A stretch of 64,000 nt of DNA from Fimenecus sp045632525 (GCA_045632525.1 JAZQWV010000017.1:15367-79366); one strand, 5' to 3'. Numbered from the stretch's first letter, positions 53,096-61,805 are shown. Notes: generated from the letters alone by a model not told the origin. Numbers and translations are program-made.

Positions 53096-54028
53096 ATGAA
53101 AAGAGTTTTTAGTTTTTTGTTAGTTATTTCAATTCTTTGCACATTAGCTGTGCCTTGTTTTGCAGCTAACCCAAGCGTTTCAATTAATACTGTTAATGCT
53201 GCAACTGTTGGCGAAACCATAACAGTTTCTGTTAACCTTTCTGCAAATTCAAATTTAGCTGGATTAAAACTTTCAGTTAATTTTAATAGTTCTGAATTTC
53301 AACTCGTTTCAGGTTCGGCGCAAAAAGGTAAACTTTTTGATTTGGAAATTCCTACTGAAAACACATCAAGCATTGATTATGCGGGTGTATCAGATAAACC
53401 TGTAAATTCAAGCGGGACGGTTTTAACTTTTAAATTGAAAATTCTTAAAACAGGTGGCAAGATTACAATTAATATTAATGAAGCCATCGATGGTGATAAT
53501 AAAAACATAAGTGTTGGCACATCAGGTGCAACTGTTAAATGTTCACACGCAAATGCAAAATGGGTTGTTACTAAAAAGGCTACTTGCACAGAAAAAGGTA
53601 GTGAAAGTAGAGAATGCAGTTGTGGCGATAAAGCAACTCGAGAAATTGCACTAGTAAATCACAGTTTTGGTGACTGGGTAATAACAAAAAAAGCAACTGA
53701 AACTGAAAAAGGTGCAAAAGAGAGAATCTGTAAAGTTTGTGCAAAAAAAGAGATTATTGATATTGCGAAGATAGCATCAACTCAAACTGTAACAGATATT
53801 GAAACTGAAACTCAGACACAAGTACCAACTGTAACTCAATCAGAAACACAAACTGAAACTCAACCTGAAACACAAACCGAAACTACAACAATTCCACAAA
53901 GTCAGGATACACCTAAAGATAATGCAAAGCCTGTTGTTGTAGGTGCAATATTCTTTGCGGTTGGTATCGCAGTGGGAATCGGTGCAACTTTGTTTATTAT
54001 CAAGCGTAAGGCAAAGGAAGAAAAATGA
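53096..54028 (+). CDS. Membrane-anchored cohesin-like surface protein
   Basis: A 310-residue secreted protein. A signal peptide (FSFLLVISILCTLAVPCFA) is followed at ~27-150 by a cohesin-type beta sandwich (VGETITVSVNLSANSNLAGL, SGTVLTFKLKIL). Next come two small Cys-containing modules with shared wording (WVVTKKATCTEKGSE; WVITKKATETEKGAK), a Thr/Gln/Glu-rich stalk and a C-terminal membrane helix with a basic tail. In cellulosomal bacteria cohesins dock enzymes through dockerins. The ATG at 53096 follows AGAGGTG. No dockerin gene is in the window. It overlaps the GtrA gene by four bases. Confidence 0.78.
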   Translation: MKRVFSFLLVISILCTLAVPCFAANPSVSINTVNAATVGETITVSVNLSANSNLAGLKLSVNFNSSEFQLVSGSAQKGKLFDLEIPTENTSSIDYAGVSDKPVNSSGTVLTFKLKILKTGGKITININEAIDGDNKNISVGTSGATVKCSHANAKWVVTKKATCTEKGSESRECSCGDKATREIALVNHSFGDWVITKKATETEKGAKERICKVCAKKEIIDIAKIASTQTVTDIETETQTQVPTVTQSETQTETQPETQTETTTIPQSQDTPKDNAKPVVVGAIFFAVGIAVGIGATLFIIKRKAKEEK

Positions 54029-54474
54029 AAAATCTATTTGAAAAATATCGCGAATTGATTATATATATAATAGTTGGGGGACTCACAACTGTTGTAAATT
54101 ATATAATTCATTTCGGTTTGAGAGCCTTTAATGTCAATTATTACATTGCATTAACTGTTGCTTGGTTTGGTGCAGTAATATTTGCTTATGCGGCTAACAG
54201 AATTTTTGTTTTTGAAAGTAAAAGCAAAGGAAAAGAGCAAATTAAAGAAATCATACTCTTTTTTGGTGCGCGCATCTTTTCTTATGGAATCGAAATGTTG
54301 ATTTCATTCATATTCATTGACTGCGCAAATGCCGACCGATTTGTTTGGCAACCAGAATTTGCAGACGCGGTAATTCCTGTTGGTGAGTTGATTGTCAAAA
54401 CTACAGCACAGGTGATTATAGTTTTCTCAAATTATGTTTTCAGTAAATTGGTAATATTCAAAAAAGATGAATAA
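54025..54474 (+). CDS. GtrA-like membrane protein
   Basis: A 149-residue protein with four membrane helices of the GtrA family (YIIVGGLTTVVNYIIHF; FAYAANRIFVFESK; the closing FSNYVFSKLVIFKK). GtrA-type proteins help move lipid-linked sugars across the membrane for surface glycosylation. The ATGA overlap with the cohesin-like gene suggests that the pair act together, for example in glycosylating the Thr-rich stalk; that is inference. Confidence 0.8.
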   Translation: MKNLFEKYRELIIYIIVGGLTTVVNYIIHFGLRAFNVNYYIALTVAWFGAVIFAYAANRIFVFESKSKGKEQIKEIILFFGARIFSYGIEMLISFIFIDCANADRFVWQPEFADAVIPVGELIVKTTAQVIIVFSNYVFSKLVIFKKDE

Positions 54475-54480
54475 AACTCA

Positions 54481-54536
54481 AATATTCACTGTATAATGTA
54501 TAAAAATACATAAAAACAGTGAATATTTTTATTTTT
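54481..54536 (+). terminator. Terminator of the cohesin-gtrA operon
   Basis: AATATTCACTGT (54481-54492) pairs with ACAGTGAATATT (54516-54527); an inner ATGTAT/ATACAT stem fills the loop; T-rich tail. Confidence 0.8.
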
Positions 54537-54548
54537 GTGAATAAAACC

Positions 54549-54576
54549 TTGACTTTTTTGAATATGGTTGTATAAT
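54549..54576 (+). promoter_or_regulatory. Promoter of the amino-acid ABC operon
   Basis: TTGACT (54549-54554), 16-base spacer, TATAAT (54571-54576). Confidence 0.7.
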
Positions 54577-54612
54577 GTAGCCGTAAATCCAAATAAAAAG
54601 GGGTAAATAGAA

Positions 54613-55434
54613 ATGAAAAAATCATTCAAAATTATTTCAGTAGTTCTTGCTCTTGTTCTTATCGTTGGTTGCTTCGCAGCTTGTGGCGGTAAAGAAGATG
54701 CAGACGCAATTAAAATCGGTGTTCAGACAAACACAACAGGTGATATTTATTCATCAGGTGACTTCGGCGAAGATGCAGTTATTCGTTATGACAATGGTGC
54801 ATTAGCAGTTGAAGCTCTTAAAAACGGCAAAGTTGACTGCGTTATCATCGATAACGAACCAGCTAAAGCTTATGTAGCAGCTAACGCAGGTCTTAAAATT
54901 CTTGAAACAGAATATGCAGTTGAAGATTATGCAATCTGCTTCCAGAAAGGTAACACAGACCTTAAAACAGCAGTTGATAATGCTCTCAAAGACCTTATCG
55001 CTGATGGTTCAGTTAAGGCTATCGTTGATAAATACATAAACGGCACAGGCGATGCTCTTGTTGGTGTTCCTGTAACAGCAGTTGACACAGATAAACCAAA
55101 TCTTGTTATGGCAACAAACGCTGAATTCCCACCTTATGAATATATCGATGGCGATATGTACTATGGTATCGACGTTGAAGTTGCAAAGATTATTGCTGAC
55201 AAACTTGGTTATGACCTTGTTATCGAAAACGTTGCATTCGACTCAATCATTCCTGGTGTTCAGTCAGGCAAATATGATATGGGTATGGCAGGTATGACAG
55301 TTACTGATGAAAGACTTGAAAGCGTTGATTTCTCATCATCATACGCAACAGGTGTTCAGGTTGTTATCGTTAAAGATGGTGGCAAAATCGCTACATTCGA
55401 AGACCTTGACCCATACTTCCTTCCAGCAGAATAA
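54613..55434 (+). CDS. Amino-acid ABC transporter binding lipoprotein, circularly permuted SBP_bac_3 domain
   Basis: A 273-residue lipoprotein (signal VVLALVLIVGCFAAC, lipobox Cys at 20 or 24). Family 3 binding proteins normally open with the lobe that here comes last. After the signal this protein begins with IKIGVQTNTTGDIYSS at 33-48 and runs to the usual C-terminal end (SVKAIVDKYING near 133-144). Then, after a linker, it has the usual N-terminal lobe: NLVMATNAEFPPYEY from 163, MTVTDER at 228-234 with the ligand-binding Arg, and IATFEDL at the end. Both lobes look complete. It is first in an operon with permease and ATPase, so it probably still delivers a polar amino acid. Confidence 0.85.
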   Translation: MKKSFKIISVVLALVLIVGCFAACGGKEDADAIKIGVQTNTTGDIYSSGDFGEDAVIRYDNGALAVEALKNGKVDCVIIDNEPAKAYVAANAGLKILETEYAVEDYAICFQKGNTDLKTAVDNALKDLIADGSVKAIVDKYINGTGDALVGVPVTAVDTDKPNLVMATNAEFPPYEYIDGDMYYGIDVEVAKIIADKLGYDLVIENVAFDSIIPGVQSGKYDMGMAGMTVTDERLESVDFSSSYATGVQVVIVKDGGKIATFEDLDPYFLPAE

Positions 55435-55457
55435 TAAATAGTTTTTATTAAATTTCG

Positions 55458-55490
55458 TTCAGGGCGGATAATACCGCCCTGAATTTTTGA
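55458..55490 (+). terminator. Attenuating terminator between binding protein and permease genes
   Basis: TTCAGGGCGG (55458-55467) pairs with CCGCCCTGAA (55474-55483), then T5. It would let more binding protein than permease be made, as is usual in such operons. Confidence 0.8.
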
Positions 55491-55510
55491 GTTTATGAAA
55501 GGAGAATCTT

Positions 55511-56257
55511 ATGCTTGACCATATTATTGGCGCTTTGATTGCTTTCGCTGAAAAATTTTATAGCGTAATGATTGATGGCGACCGTTATAAGTTTCTTATA
55601 GATGGTCTTAAAAATACGTTTACTATCACGTTTGGCGCTTTGGCAATCGGTATTATTCTTGGTATTCTTGTTGCGGCAATCCGTACATCATTTGACAAAA
55701 ATAAAGAAGCAATGAAGCTTCGTGGCGGTGTAGGATATTACGTTCTTGCAGTGCTTAATGCAATATGCAAATTCTATCTTACAGTTACTCGTGGCACACC
55801 CGTTGTTGTTCAGTTAATGATTTCATATTTTGTTATTTTTGCTCTTGCTGATGACGGAATTCCAGTTGCAATTTTCGCATTCGGTATAAACTCAGGTGCT
55901 TATGTTGCTGAGATTTTCCGTGCTGGTATTATGTCAATTGACCACGGTCAATTTGAAGCGGGTCGAAGCCTTGGCTTTAACTATTTCCAGACAATGAAAT
56001 TCATTGTTATTCCGCAGATGTTTAAAGCAGTGCTTCCAACTCTTTGCAATGAGTTTATCGCACTCTTAAAAGAAACATCAGTTGCTGGCTATGTTGGTGT
56101 TATTGACCTTACAAAAGCAGGTAACACAATCGCGGGTAGAACTTTTGAATATTTCATTCCACTTCTTACAGTTGCGGCAATTTACCTTGTTCTTGTTATG
56201 ATTTTATCATGGCTTGTAGGCATTCTCGAAAGGAGGTTGCGTAAGAGTGACAGATAA
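55511..56257 (+). CDS. Polar amino-acid ABC transporter permease (HisM/GlnP type)
   Basis: A 248-residue inner-membrane permease. FLIDGLKNTFTITFGALAIGIILGI opens the domain. AEIFRAGIMSIDHGQFEAGRSLG near 135-160 is the EAA loop contacting the ATPase. Four or five helices are visible. RBS AAAGGAG. It overlaps the ATPase gene by 11 bases. With the permuted binding protein it forms one importer. Confidence 0.92.
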   Translation: MLDHIIGALIAFAEKFYSVMIDGDRYKFLIDGLKNTFTITFGALAIGIILGILVAAIRTSFDKNKEAMKLRGGVGYYVLAVLNAICKFYLTVTRGTPVVVQLMISYFVIFALADDGIPVAIFAFGINSGAYVAEIFRAGIMSIDHGQFEAGRSLGFNYFQTMKFIVIPQMFKAVLPTLCNEFIALLKETSVAGYVGVIDLTKAGNTIAGRTFEYFIPLLTVAAIYLVLVMILSWLVGILERRLRKSDR

Positions 56258-56990
56258 TGTACTTATTAAAGTTGAAAACCTTAAAAAGCATTACACAGGT
56301 GGTGTGGTAAAAGCACTTGACGGTGTAAACTGCGAAATTAAAAAAGGTGAAGTTGTTGTTATTGTTGGACCATCAGGTTCAGGTAAATCAACATTCCTTC
56401 GTTCACTTAACCTTCTTGAAATTCCAACATCGGGCAAAAGTTTCTTTGATGGAACTGATATTACAGACAAAAAGACAAATATCAACACTCACCGTCAAAG
56501 AATGGGTATGGTGTTCCAACACTTTAACCTTTTCCCAAATATGAATGTGCTTAAAAATATGACAAAAGCACCTATGACACTTTTGGGCAAGAGCAAAGAA
56601 GATGCAGAGAGTAAAGCTCTTGAACTTTTAGACCGTGTCGGACTTAAAGACAGAGCAGACGCTTATCCAAGTCAGCTTTCTGGTGGTCAAAAACAGCGTG
56701 TTGCAATTGTTCGTGCACTCTGTATGGAGCCTGAAGTAATGCTCTTTGACGAGCCAACATCAGCTCTTGACCCTGAAATGGTCGGCGAAGTTCTTGATGT
56801 TATGAAAAATCTTGCTCGTGAGGGTATGACAATGGTTGTTGTTACTCACGAAATGGGCTTTGCAAAAGAAGTTGCAACTCGTGTAATTTTTATGGATGAG
56901 GGTAAAATTATCGAAGAGAATAATCCGAACGATTTCTTCGAAAATCCACAAAACCCAAGACTTAAAGATTTCTTATCAAAAGTTTTATAG
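56247..56990 (+). CDS. Polar amino-acid ABC transporter ATPase (GlnQ type)
   Basis: A 247-residue ATPase. Walker A GPSGSGKST near 38-46, Q-loop at FQHFNLF, signature LSGGQKQR near 141, Walker B LFDEPTSALD near 164 and switch His in VTHEM are all canonical. The N-terminus starts with the standard KVENLKKHY strand. It closes the binding protein-permease-ATPase operon and is followed by a terminator hairpin. Confidence 0.95.
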   Translation: MTDNVLIKVENLKKHYTGGVVKALDGVNCEIKKGEVVVIVGPSGSGKSTFLRSLNLLEIPTSGKSFFDGTDITDKKTNINTHRQRMGMVFQHFNLFPNMNVLKNMTKAPMTLLGKSKEDAESKALELLDRVGLKDRADAYPSQLSGGQKQRVAIVRALCMEPEVMLFDEPTSALDPEMVGEVLDVMKNLAREGMTMVVVTHEMGFAKEVATRVIFMDEGKIIEENNPNDFFENPQNPRLKDFLSKVL

Positions 56991-57002
56991 AATAAACAAA
57001 TG

Positions 57003-57036
57003 TCACCTTGGTAAAATATTACCGAGGTGATTTTTT
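57003..57036 (+). terminator. Terminator hairpin whose 3' arm carries a ribosome site
   Basis: TCACCTTGGTAA (57003-57014) pairs with TTACCGAGGTGA (57019-57030) around AATA, then T6. The 3' arm includes GAGGTGA, the ribosome site for the next ATG at 57037. Confidence 0.8.
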
Positions 57037-57177
57037 ATGAATAAAATGAATGATGAAGTAAAAGCATATTTTGATACTTTGCCAATTTCAATTCAAAGCG
57101 CAATTATTGAGTCGGGTGCAACATTCAAAACTGTTGAGCAACTCAAAATGGTGGCAAAAGCATTTATGGAAAAATAA
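57037..57177 (+). CDS. 46-residue conserved-looking small protein
   Basis: A gene too short for most ORF callers: MNKMNDEVKAYFDTLPISIQ opens a 46-residue protein with helices around EVKAYFDTLP and VEQLKMVAKAF. GAGGTGA lies seven bases before the ATG but inside the terminator stem of the preceding operon. Short proteins of this style (KAYFDTLPISIQSAIIESG) occur in other clostridial genomes, as far as I recall, with no known function. Translation would need the hairpin to open or a transcript starting inside it. Confidence 0.5.
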   Translation: MNKMNDEVKAYFDTLPISIQSAIIESGATFKTVEQLKMVAKAFMEK

Positions 57178-57190
57178 AAAAGTGAAAAAT

Positions 57191-57217
57191 TAGGGGACGA
57201 GCTCACATCGTCCCCTA
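57191..57217. terminator. Hairpin without a T run after the 46-residue gene
   Basis: TAGGGGACGA (57191-57200) pairs with TCGTCCCCTA (57208-57217). A sister hairpin with the same core follows trpS. Confidence 0.6.
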
Positions 57218-57224
57218 ATACTCA

Positions 57225-57253
57225 TTGACAAAATAACAAAAAAATAGTTTAAT
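57225..57253 (+). promoter_or_regulatory. trpS promoter
   Basis: TTGACA (57225-57230), 17-base spacer, TTTAAT (57248-57253). The leader is only ~35 bases, too short for a T-box. Confidence 0.55.
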
Positions 57254-57291
57254 ATATAAGATACAAAATTTTTAGCAAAGGTGATACACAA

Positions 57292-58299
57292 ATGGAAAAC
57301 ACCGTAGAAAAAAAGAAAATAGTTTTAAGTGCCATTCAACCAACAGGCACACCAACTTTGGGCAATTATCTTGGTGCACTTAAAAACTGGAAGAATATGA
57401 AAGACGATTATAATTGTCTTTATGCAGTTGCAGACTTGCATTCTCTTACAGTTCGTCCTGAACCTGCAACTCTTCGCAAAAACACAATGGAACTTTATGC
57501 TATTCTTTTGGCACTCGGTCTTGACCCAGAAGAAAGCATTGTGTTTATTCAAAGCCATGTGCCACAACACGCACAGCTTGCTTGGCTCTTGAATTGTTGT
57601 ACACAGTTCGGTGAAGCAGCAAGAATGACACAGTTTAAAGACAAGAGTGAAAAACACCCTGAAAATGTCAATGTAGGTTTGTTTACATATCCAATTTTGA
57701 TGGCTGCTGATATTCTTTTATACCAAGCAGACTATGTGCCAATCGGTGCTGACCAGAAACAACACCTTGAAATTGCTCGTGATATTGCAGAACGTTTTAA
57801 TACAGTTTATGGCAACACATTCACACTTCCTGAACCTTTTATTGCAAAGGTTGGCGCAAGAGTTATGTCTCTTCAAGACCCAACTGCAAAAATGAGCAAG
57901 TCTGACACAAATCCAAAGGGTTATATCTCAATGCTTGATGATGACAATGTAATTGTGAAGAAAATCAAGAGCGCAGTTACAGACAGCGAAGCAAAGGTTA
58001 GATATGCAGACGGCAAAGATGGTATCAACAATCTGATGGGTATCTATTCATGTTGCACAGGTCTTTCTTATGAACAGATTGAAAAAGACTTTGACGGTAA
58101 GGGCTATGGTGATTTTAAATCAGCAGTAGCAGAAGCAGTTGTTGAAGAGCTTCGTCCATTCAAGACAGAGTTTAACCGTCTTATCAATGACAAAGCATAT
58201 CTTAACGAGTGCGCAAAAAATGGTGCAGAAAAAGCAAGCCGTTTTGCACAACGCACTTTGAACAAAGCTATGAAAAAATCAGGACTTTATCAATTATAA
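57292..58299 (+). CDS. trpS: Tryptophanyl-tRNA synthetase
   Basis: A 335-residue class I synthetase charging tRNA-Trp. The HIGH-type motif is PTLGNYLGA near 20-28, KMSKS appears in AKMSKSDTNP near 200, and GADQKQHLEIARDIAERFN near 155-173 is the tRNA-synthetase helix. Normal length. It has its own promoter and terminator and is followed by the aro operon; no T-box leader is present. Confidence 0.96.
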   Translation: MENTVEKKKIVLSAIQPTGTPTLGNYLGALKNWKNMKDDYNCLYAVADLHSLTVRPEPATLRKNTMELYAILLALGLDPEESIVFIQSHVPQHAQLAWLLNCCTQFGEAARMTQFKDKSEKHPENVNVGLFTYPILMAADILLYQADYVPIGADQKQHLEIARDIAERFNTVYGNTFTLPEPFIAKVGARVMSLQDPTAKMSKSDTNPKGYISMLDDDNVIVKKIKSAVTDSEAKVRYADGKDGINNLMGIYSCCTGLSYEQIEKDFDGKGYGDFKSAVAEAVVEELRPFKTEFNRLINDKAYLNECAKNGAEKASRFAQRTLNKAMKKSGLYQL

Positions 58300-58311
58300 T
58301 TAAATTAAAAC

Positions 58312-58338
58312 AAGGGGACGATTTATATCGTCCCTTTT
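58312..58338 (+). terminator. trpS terminator
   Basis: AAGGGGACGA (58312-58321) pairs with TCGTCCCTTT (58328-58337), then T's. Confidence 0.85.
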
Positions 58339-58353
58339 TCTTTTGAAATAAAA

Positions 58354-58383
58354 TTGACTGTATGATATAAAGTTTGATATAAT
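58354..58383 (+). promoter_or_regulatory. Promoter of the aro operon
   Basis: TTGACT (58354-58359), 18-base spacer, TATAAT (58378-58383), 37 bases before aroB. Confidence 0.65.
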
Positions 58384-58420
58384 ATAATTTAGTTTAGTGA
58401 TTTGTTGCGGGGTGACAAAT

Positions 58421-59476
58421 ATGGAGAAAGTTCGAGTATCTGCATCAAAAGAATATAATGTGCACATTGGTTCAGGTTTTCTTGATAATGTTGGTGAAAT
58501 GATGGCAAGCATCAAAAGACCTTGCAGAGCTGTAATTGTGTCCGACGACAATGTGTATTCGCTCTATGGTGAAAAAGTAAAATCAAGTCTTGAAAAAAGT
58601 GGTTTTACTGTTTTTGAATACATAGTGCCACATGGTGAAAACTCAAAAAGTGTTGAAAACTTTATAAAAATTCAAGAATTTTGTGCAGAGAACAATATTA
58701 CAAGAACAGACATTTTTGTAGCCCTTGGCGGTGGTGTGGTTGGTGACCTTACGGGCTTTGTTGCAAGCACATATCTTCGTGGTGTTGATTTTGTGCAGAT
58801 TCCTACAACAGTGCTTGCTATGGTAGATTCTTCAGTGGGTGGCAAAACTGCAATCAATTTGAACGCGGGCAAAAATCTCTGTGGTGCGTTTTATCAACCT
58901 ATCGCAGTTTTTGCAGACTGTGAAACTCTTGATACTTTATCCGAAGAAATATTTAATGAGGGTTGCGCAGAGATTATAAAATACGGAATGATTTTAGACG
59001 GCGAGTTTTTATCATTCTTAAAAGATAATGACATAAAAGAAAATGTTGAATATGTAATCAAACGTTGCGTTGAGATTAAAAGAGATATTGTTAACCGTGA
59101 CGAATTTGAAAAAGGCGAGAGAAAACTTCTCAACTTTGGTCACACAATCGGTCATGCCATAGAAAAATGTAGCAATCTTACAATTTCTCATGGTAACGCA
59201 GTTGCAATTGGTATGGTAATCGCAACAAAGGGTGCTTTTGAATTAGGACTTTCTTATGATGATTATTCAGATGTACTTGTGCCAATTCTTGAAAAAAATA
59301 ATTTGCCAACAAGTTGCGAGTTTTCAGCAGATGAGCTTTATAAGGTGACACTGACCGATAAAAAGAGAAGTCGTGATGTGATTTCACTCATCGTTCCCGA
59401 AGAATACGGGCTTTGCAAAATTCACAAGATAAATATTGAACAACTTAAAGATTTTATTGAATCAGGATTGAATTAA
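58421..59476 (+). CDS. aroB: 3-dehydroquinate synthase
   Basis: A 351-residue NAD- and metal-dependent enzyme, second step of the shikimate pathway. ALGGGVVGDLTGFVASTYLRGVDFVQIPTT near 95-125 binds NAD and substrate; EIIKYG near 186 and the His residues in NFGHTIGHAIE near 235 bind the metal. The ATG at 58421 has GGGGTGA upstream. It opens a six-gene operon whose members are 3-9 bases apart or overlap. Confidence 0.96.
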   Translation: MEKVRVSASKEYNVHIGSGFLDNVGEMMASIKRPCRAVIVSDDNVYSLYGEKVKSSLEKSGFTVFEYIVPHGENSKSVENFIKIQEFCAENNITRTDIFVALGGGVVGDLTGFVASTYLRGVDFVQIPTTVLAMVDSSVGGKTAINLNAGKNLCGAFYQPIAVFADCETLDTLSEEIFNEGCAEIIKYGMILDGEFLSFLKDNDIKENVEYVIKRCVEIKRDIVNRDEFEKGERKLLNFGHTIGHAIEKCSNLTISHGNAVAIGMVIATKGAFELGLSYDDYSDVLVPILEKNNLPTSCEFSADELYKVTLTDKKRSRDVISLIVPEEYGLCKIHKINIEQLKDFIESGLN

Positions 59477-59479
59477 AAA

Positions 59480-60754
59480 ATGGAAATGAGATGCACCCCT
59501 GCAATATTGTCAGGAAAAATCAAGGCAATTTCATCAAAATCACACGCTCACAGAGTGCTTATATGTTCAGCACTTGCAGATGAGCCAACGAAAATAAACT
59601 GTAATGTCTTGTCAAAAGATATTACGGCAACTTTGGAATGCCTTAAAATGCTTGGTGCAGACATAAAAACAGAAGAAAACACAATTTTGGTAACACCACA
59701 GAAATTTAGAGAAAAAGCAGAAATCGATTGTGGCGAAAGTGGCTCTACTTTGAGATTTTTATTACCAGTTGTCTCTGCATTAGGTGTTGATGCAACAATA
59801 ATTGCTCACGGCAGATTGCCCGAAAGACCATTATCACCATTAAAAGAAGAATTAGAGAAAAAAGGGATAACCTTTGAAACTGATAATGAGTTCCCTTTGC
59901 ATATAACAGGTAAATTGCAAAGTGGTGAATATGAATTAGCAGGGAATATCAGCTCGCAGTTTATTAGTGGATTGCTTTTTGCTTTGCCGTTGTTAGATGG
60001 TGATAGTAAAATTAGCCTTATTCCACCCGCCCAGTCAAAACCGTATATCGATATGACGATTGAAACTTTGCGTGGCTTTGGAATTGAAATCAAGGAAGAA
60101 GAAAATACATATATAATTAAAGGTAATCAAAAATATATCTCGCCAAAAGAAATAACAATTGAGGGTGACTGGTCAAACTCTGCATTCTTTCTTTGCGCTG
60201 GTGCAATATCGAATGATGGTGTAACAGTTTCAGGACTTAATATCAATTCAGCACAGGGGGATAAAAAAATCCTTGACATTCTCAAAAGAATGGGTGCAAC
60301 TGTCCAGATAAATAATAATGAAATAACCGTTAAAAAGAATAAACTTATGGGTACAATGGTCAATGGTGGGGATATACCTGATTTAGTGCCGATAGTGTCC
60401 GTAATGGGTGCAATGTGCGATAAGGGTGTTACTCATATAGTCAATGCGAGTCGTTTGCGACTTAAAGAGAGTGACCGAATTGCAACAACCGAAGCATTAC
60501 TCACAAAGGTTGGCGCAGCCGTTAGTGAAACAGATGATGGACTTGTTATCTGGGGTGAAAATGAGTTGATTGGTGGCAGAGTTGAAGGTGCTAATGACCA
60601 CAGAATAGTAATGTCAGCAGCAATACTCAGCAGCCTTTGTGCTTTGCCTATTGATATTGTAGGTGCAGAAGCGGTAGAAAAATCATATCCGCGTTTCTTT
60701 GAAGATTTTAACAGTTTAGGGGGAAAAGCAAATGTCATCAATGATGGGAAATAA
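59480..60754 (+). CDS. aroA: 3-phosphoshikimate 1-carboxyvinyltransferase (EPSP synthase)
   Basis: A 424-residue two-domain enzyme joining shikimate-3-phosphate and PEP. SSKSHAHRVLICSALA near 16-31 binds phosphate; CGESGSTLRFLLPV near 86-99 and RLRLKESDRIATTEALL near 330-346 are family signatures. The ribosome site is weak, so it probably relies on coupling to aroB, which ends three bases upstream. Its end overlaps aroC by 23 bases. I cannot judge glyphosate class by eye with certainty. Confidence 0.96.
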   Translation: MEMRCTPAILSGKIKAISSKSHAHRVLICSALADEPTKINCNVLSKDITATLECLKMLGADIKTEENTILVTPQKFREKAEIDCGESGSTLRFLLPVVSALGVDATIIAHGRLPERPLSPLKEELEKKGITFETDNEFPLHITGKLQSGEYELAGNISSQFISGLLFALPLLDGDSKISLIPPAQSKPYIDMTIETLRGFGIEIKEEENTYIIKGNQKYISPKEITIEGDWSNSAFFLCAGAISNDGVTVSGLNINSAQGDKKILDILKRMGATVQINNNEITVKKNKLMGTMVNGGDIPDLVPIVSVMGAMCDKGVTHIVNASRLRLKESDRIATTEALLTKVGAAVSETDDGLVIWGENELIGGRVEGANDHRIVMSAAILSSLCALPIDIVGAEAVEKSYPRFFEDFNSLGGKANVINDGK

Positions 60755-61796
60755 AATCAAAATATCTGTTTTTGGTCAATCTCATTCAAAGGGTATAGGC
60801 GTTGTAATCGATGGACTTCCTGCGGGTAAAAAAATAGATATGGAAAAAGTTGTGGCATTTATGGAACGCCGTGCGCCTGGTAGAAATGCTTATTCAACTA
60901 AACGATTTGAAACAGATAAACCCGAAATTTTGTCAGGTCTTGTAAATGATACAACTTGTGGTGCACCACTTTGTATGGTTATATATAACCAAAACCAAAA
61001 TTCAGCAGATTATAACAATATAATGGATACACCAAGACCATCTCACGCTGATTATTCGGGATATATGAGATATAATGGGTATAACGATGTTTCAGGTGGT
61101 GGCTATTTTTCAGGCAGACTCACCGCACCGCTTTGCTTTGCAGGTGCAGTTTGTTTGCAGATATTAGAAGATATGGGTATTGACATTCAGGCTCATATAC
61201 TTTCAATTAAAGATGTTAAAGATGATAAATTTAATCCTATAAAAATTGAAGATTATAATATAAATAAAAAAGAGTTCCCTGTAATTAACGACAATCAAGG
61301 GGAGTTGATGAAAACTGAAATTGAAAAGGCAAAACTTATGGGCGACTCTGTTGGTGGCGTTATAGAATGCGCAATAACAGGTGTTAAGGCAGGCTTTGGC
61401 GACCCTATGTTCGATGGCGTTGAAAATCAACTTGCTAAAAACATTTTTGGAATCCCGGCAGTTAAAGGTATTGAGTTTGGCAACGGATTTGAAGCAACCA
61501 CTCTCTATGGTAGTGAGAATAATGATGAGTTTTGCATTGATAATGGCGAAATAAAAACAAAGACCAACAATGCGGGTGGAATCAACGGTGGAATCACTAA
61601 CGGTATGCCGATTCTCTTTAATGTTGCAATCAAACCAACACCATCAATTGCAAAAATGCAAAACAGTGTAAGTCTTAAAGACAAAACAGAACAAAAATTG
61701 GAAATTGGTGGCAGACATGACCCGTGCATAGTCCCACGAGCAGTGCCAGTTGTGGAAGCTGTTGCTGCAATTACAATTCTTGATATTATTTTGTAA
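60732..61796 (+). CDS. aroC: Chorismate synthase
   Basis: A 354-residue FMN-dependent enzyme making chorismate from EPSP. GQSHSKGIGVVIDGLPAG near 14-31, MERRAPGRNAYSTKRFETD near 44-62 and GGINGGITNGMPI near 284-296 are the conserved blocks; GGRHDPCIVPRAVPV near 326-340 closes the domain. The start lies inside the aroA 3' end with AGGGGGA eight bases before it. Confidence 0.96.
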   Translation: MSSMMGNKIKISVFGQSHSKGIGVVIDGLPAGKKIDMEKVVAFMERRAPGRNAYSTKRFETDKPEILSGLVNDTTCGAPLCMVIYNQNQNSADYNNIMDTPRPSHADYSGYMRYNGYNDVSGGGYFSGRLTAPLCFAGAVCLQILEDMGIDIQAHILSIKDVKDDKFNPIKIEDYNINKKEFPVINDNQGELMKTEIEKAKLMGDSVGGVIECAITGVKAGFGDPMFDGVENQLAKNIFGIPAVKGIEFGNGFEATTLYGSENNDEFCIDNGEIKTKTNNAGGINGGITNGMPILFNVAIKPTPSIAKMQNSVSLKDKTEQKLEIGGRHDPCIVPRAVPVVEAVAAITILDIIL

Positions 61797-61805
61797 GGTG
61801 ATTTT

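Noticed and set aside
54613..55434. Binding-protein gene as a frameshifted or truncated pseudogene
   Set aside because: The frame is open, the signal peptide and lipobox are good, both lobes are complete in swapped order, and the codon bias is like that of highly expressed genes.
57180..57291. T-box or other riboswitch before trpS
   Set aside because: The leader from promoter to start is about 35 bases, too short for a T-box, and the T-box core sequence is absent.
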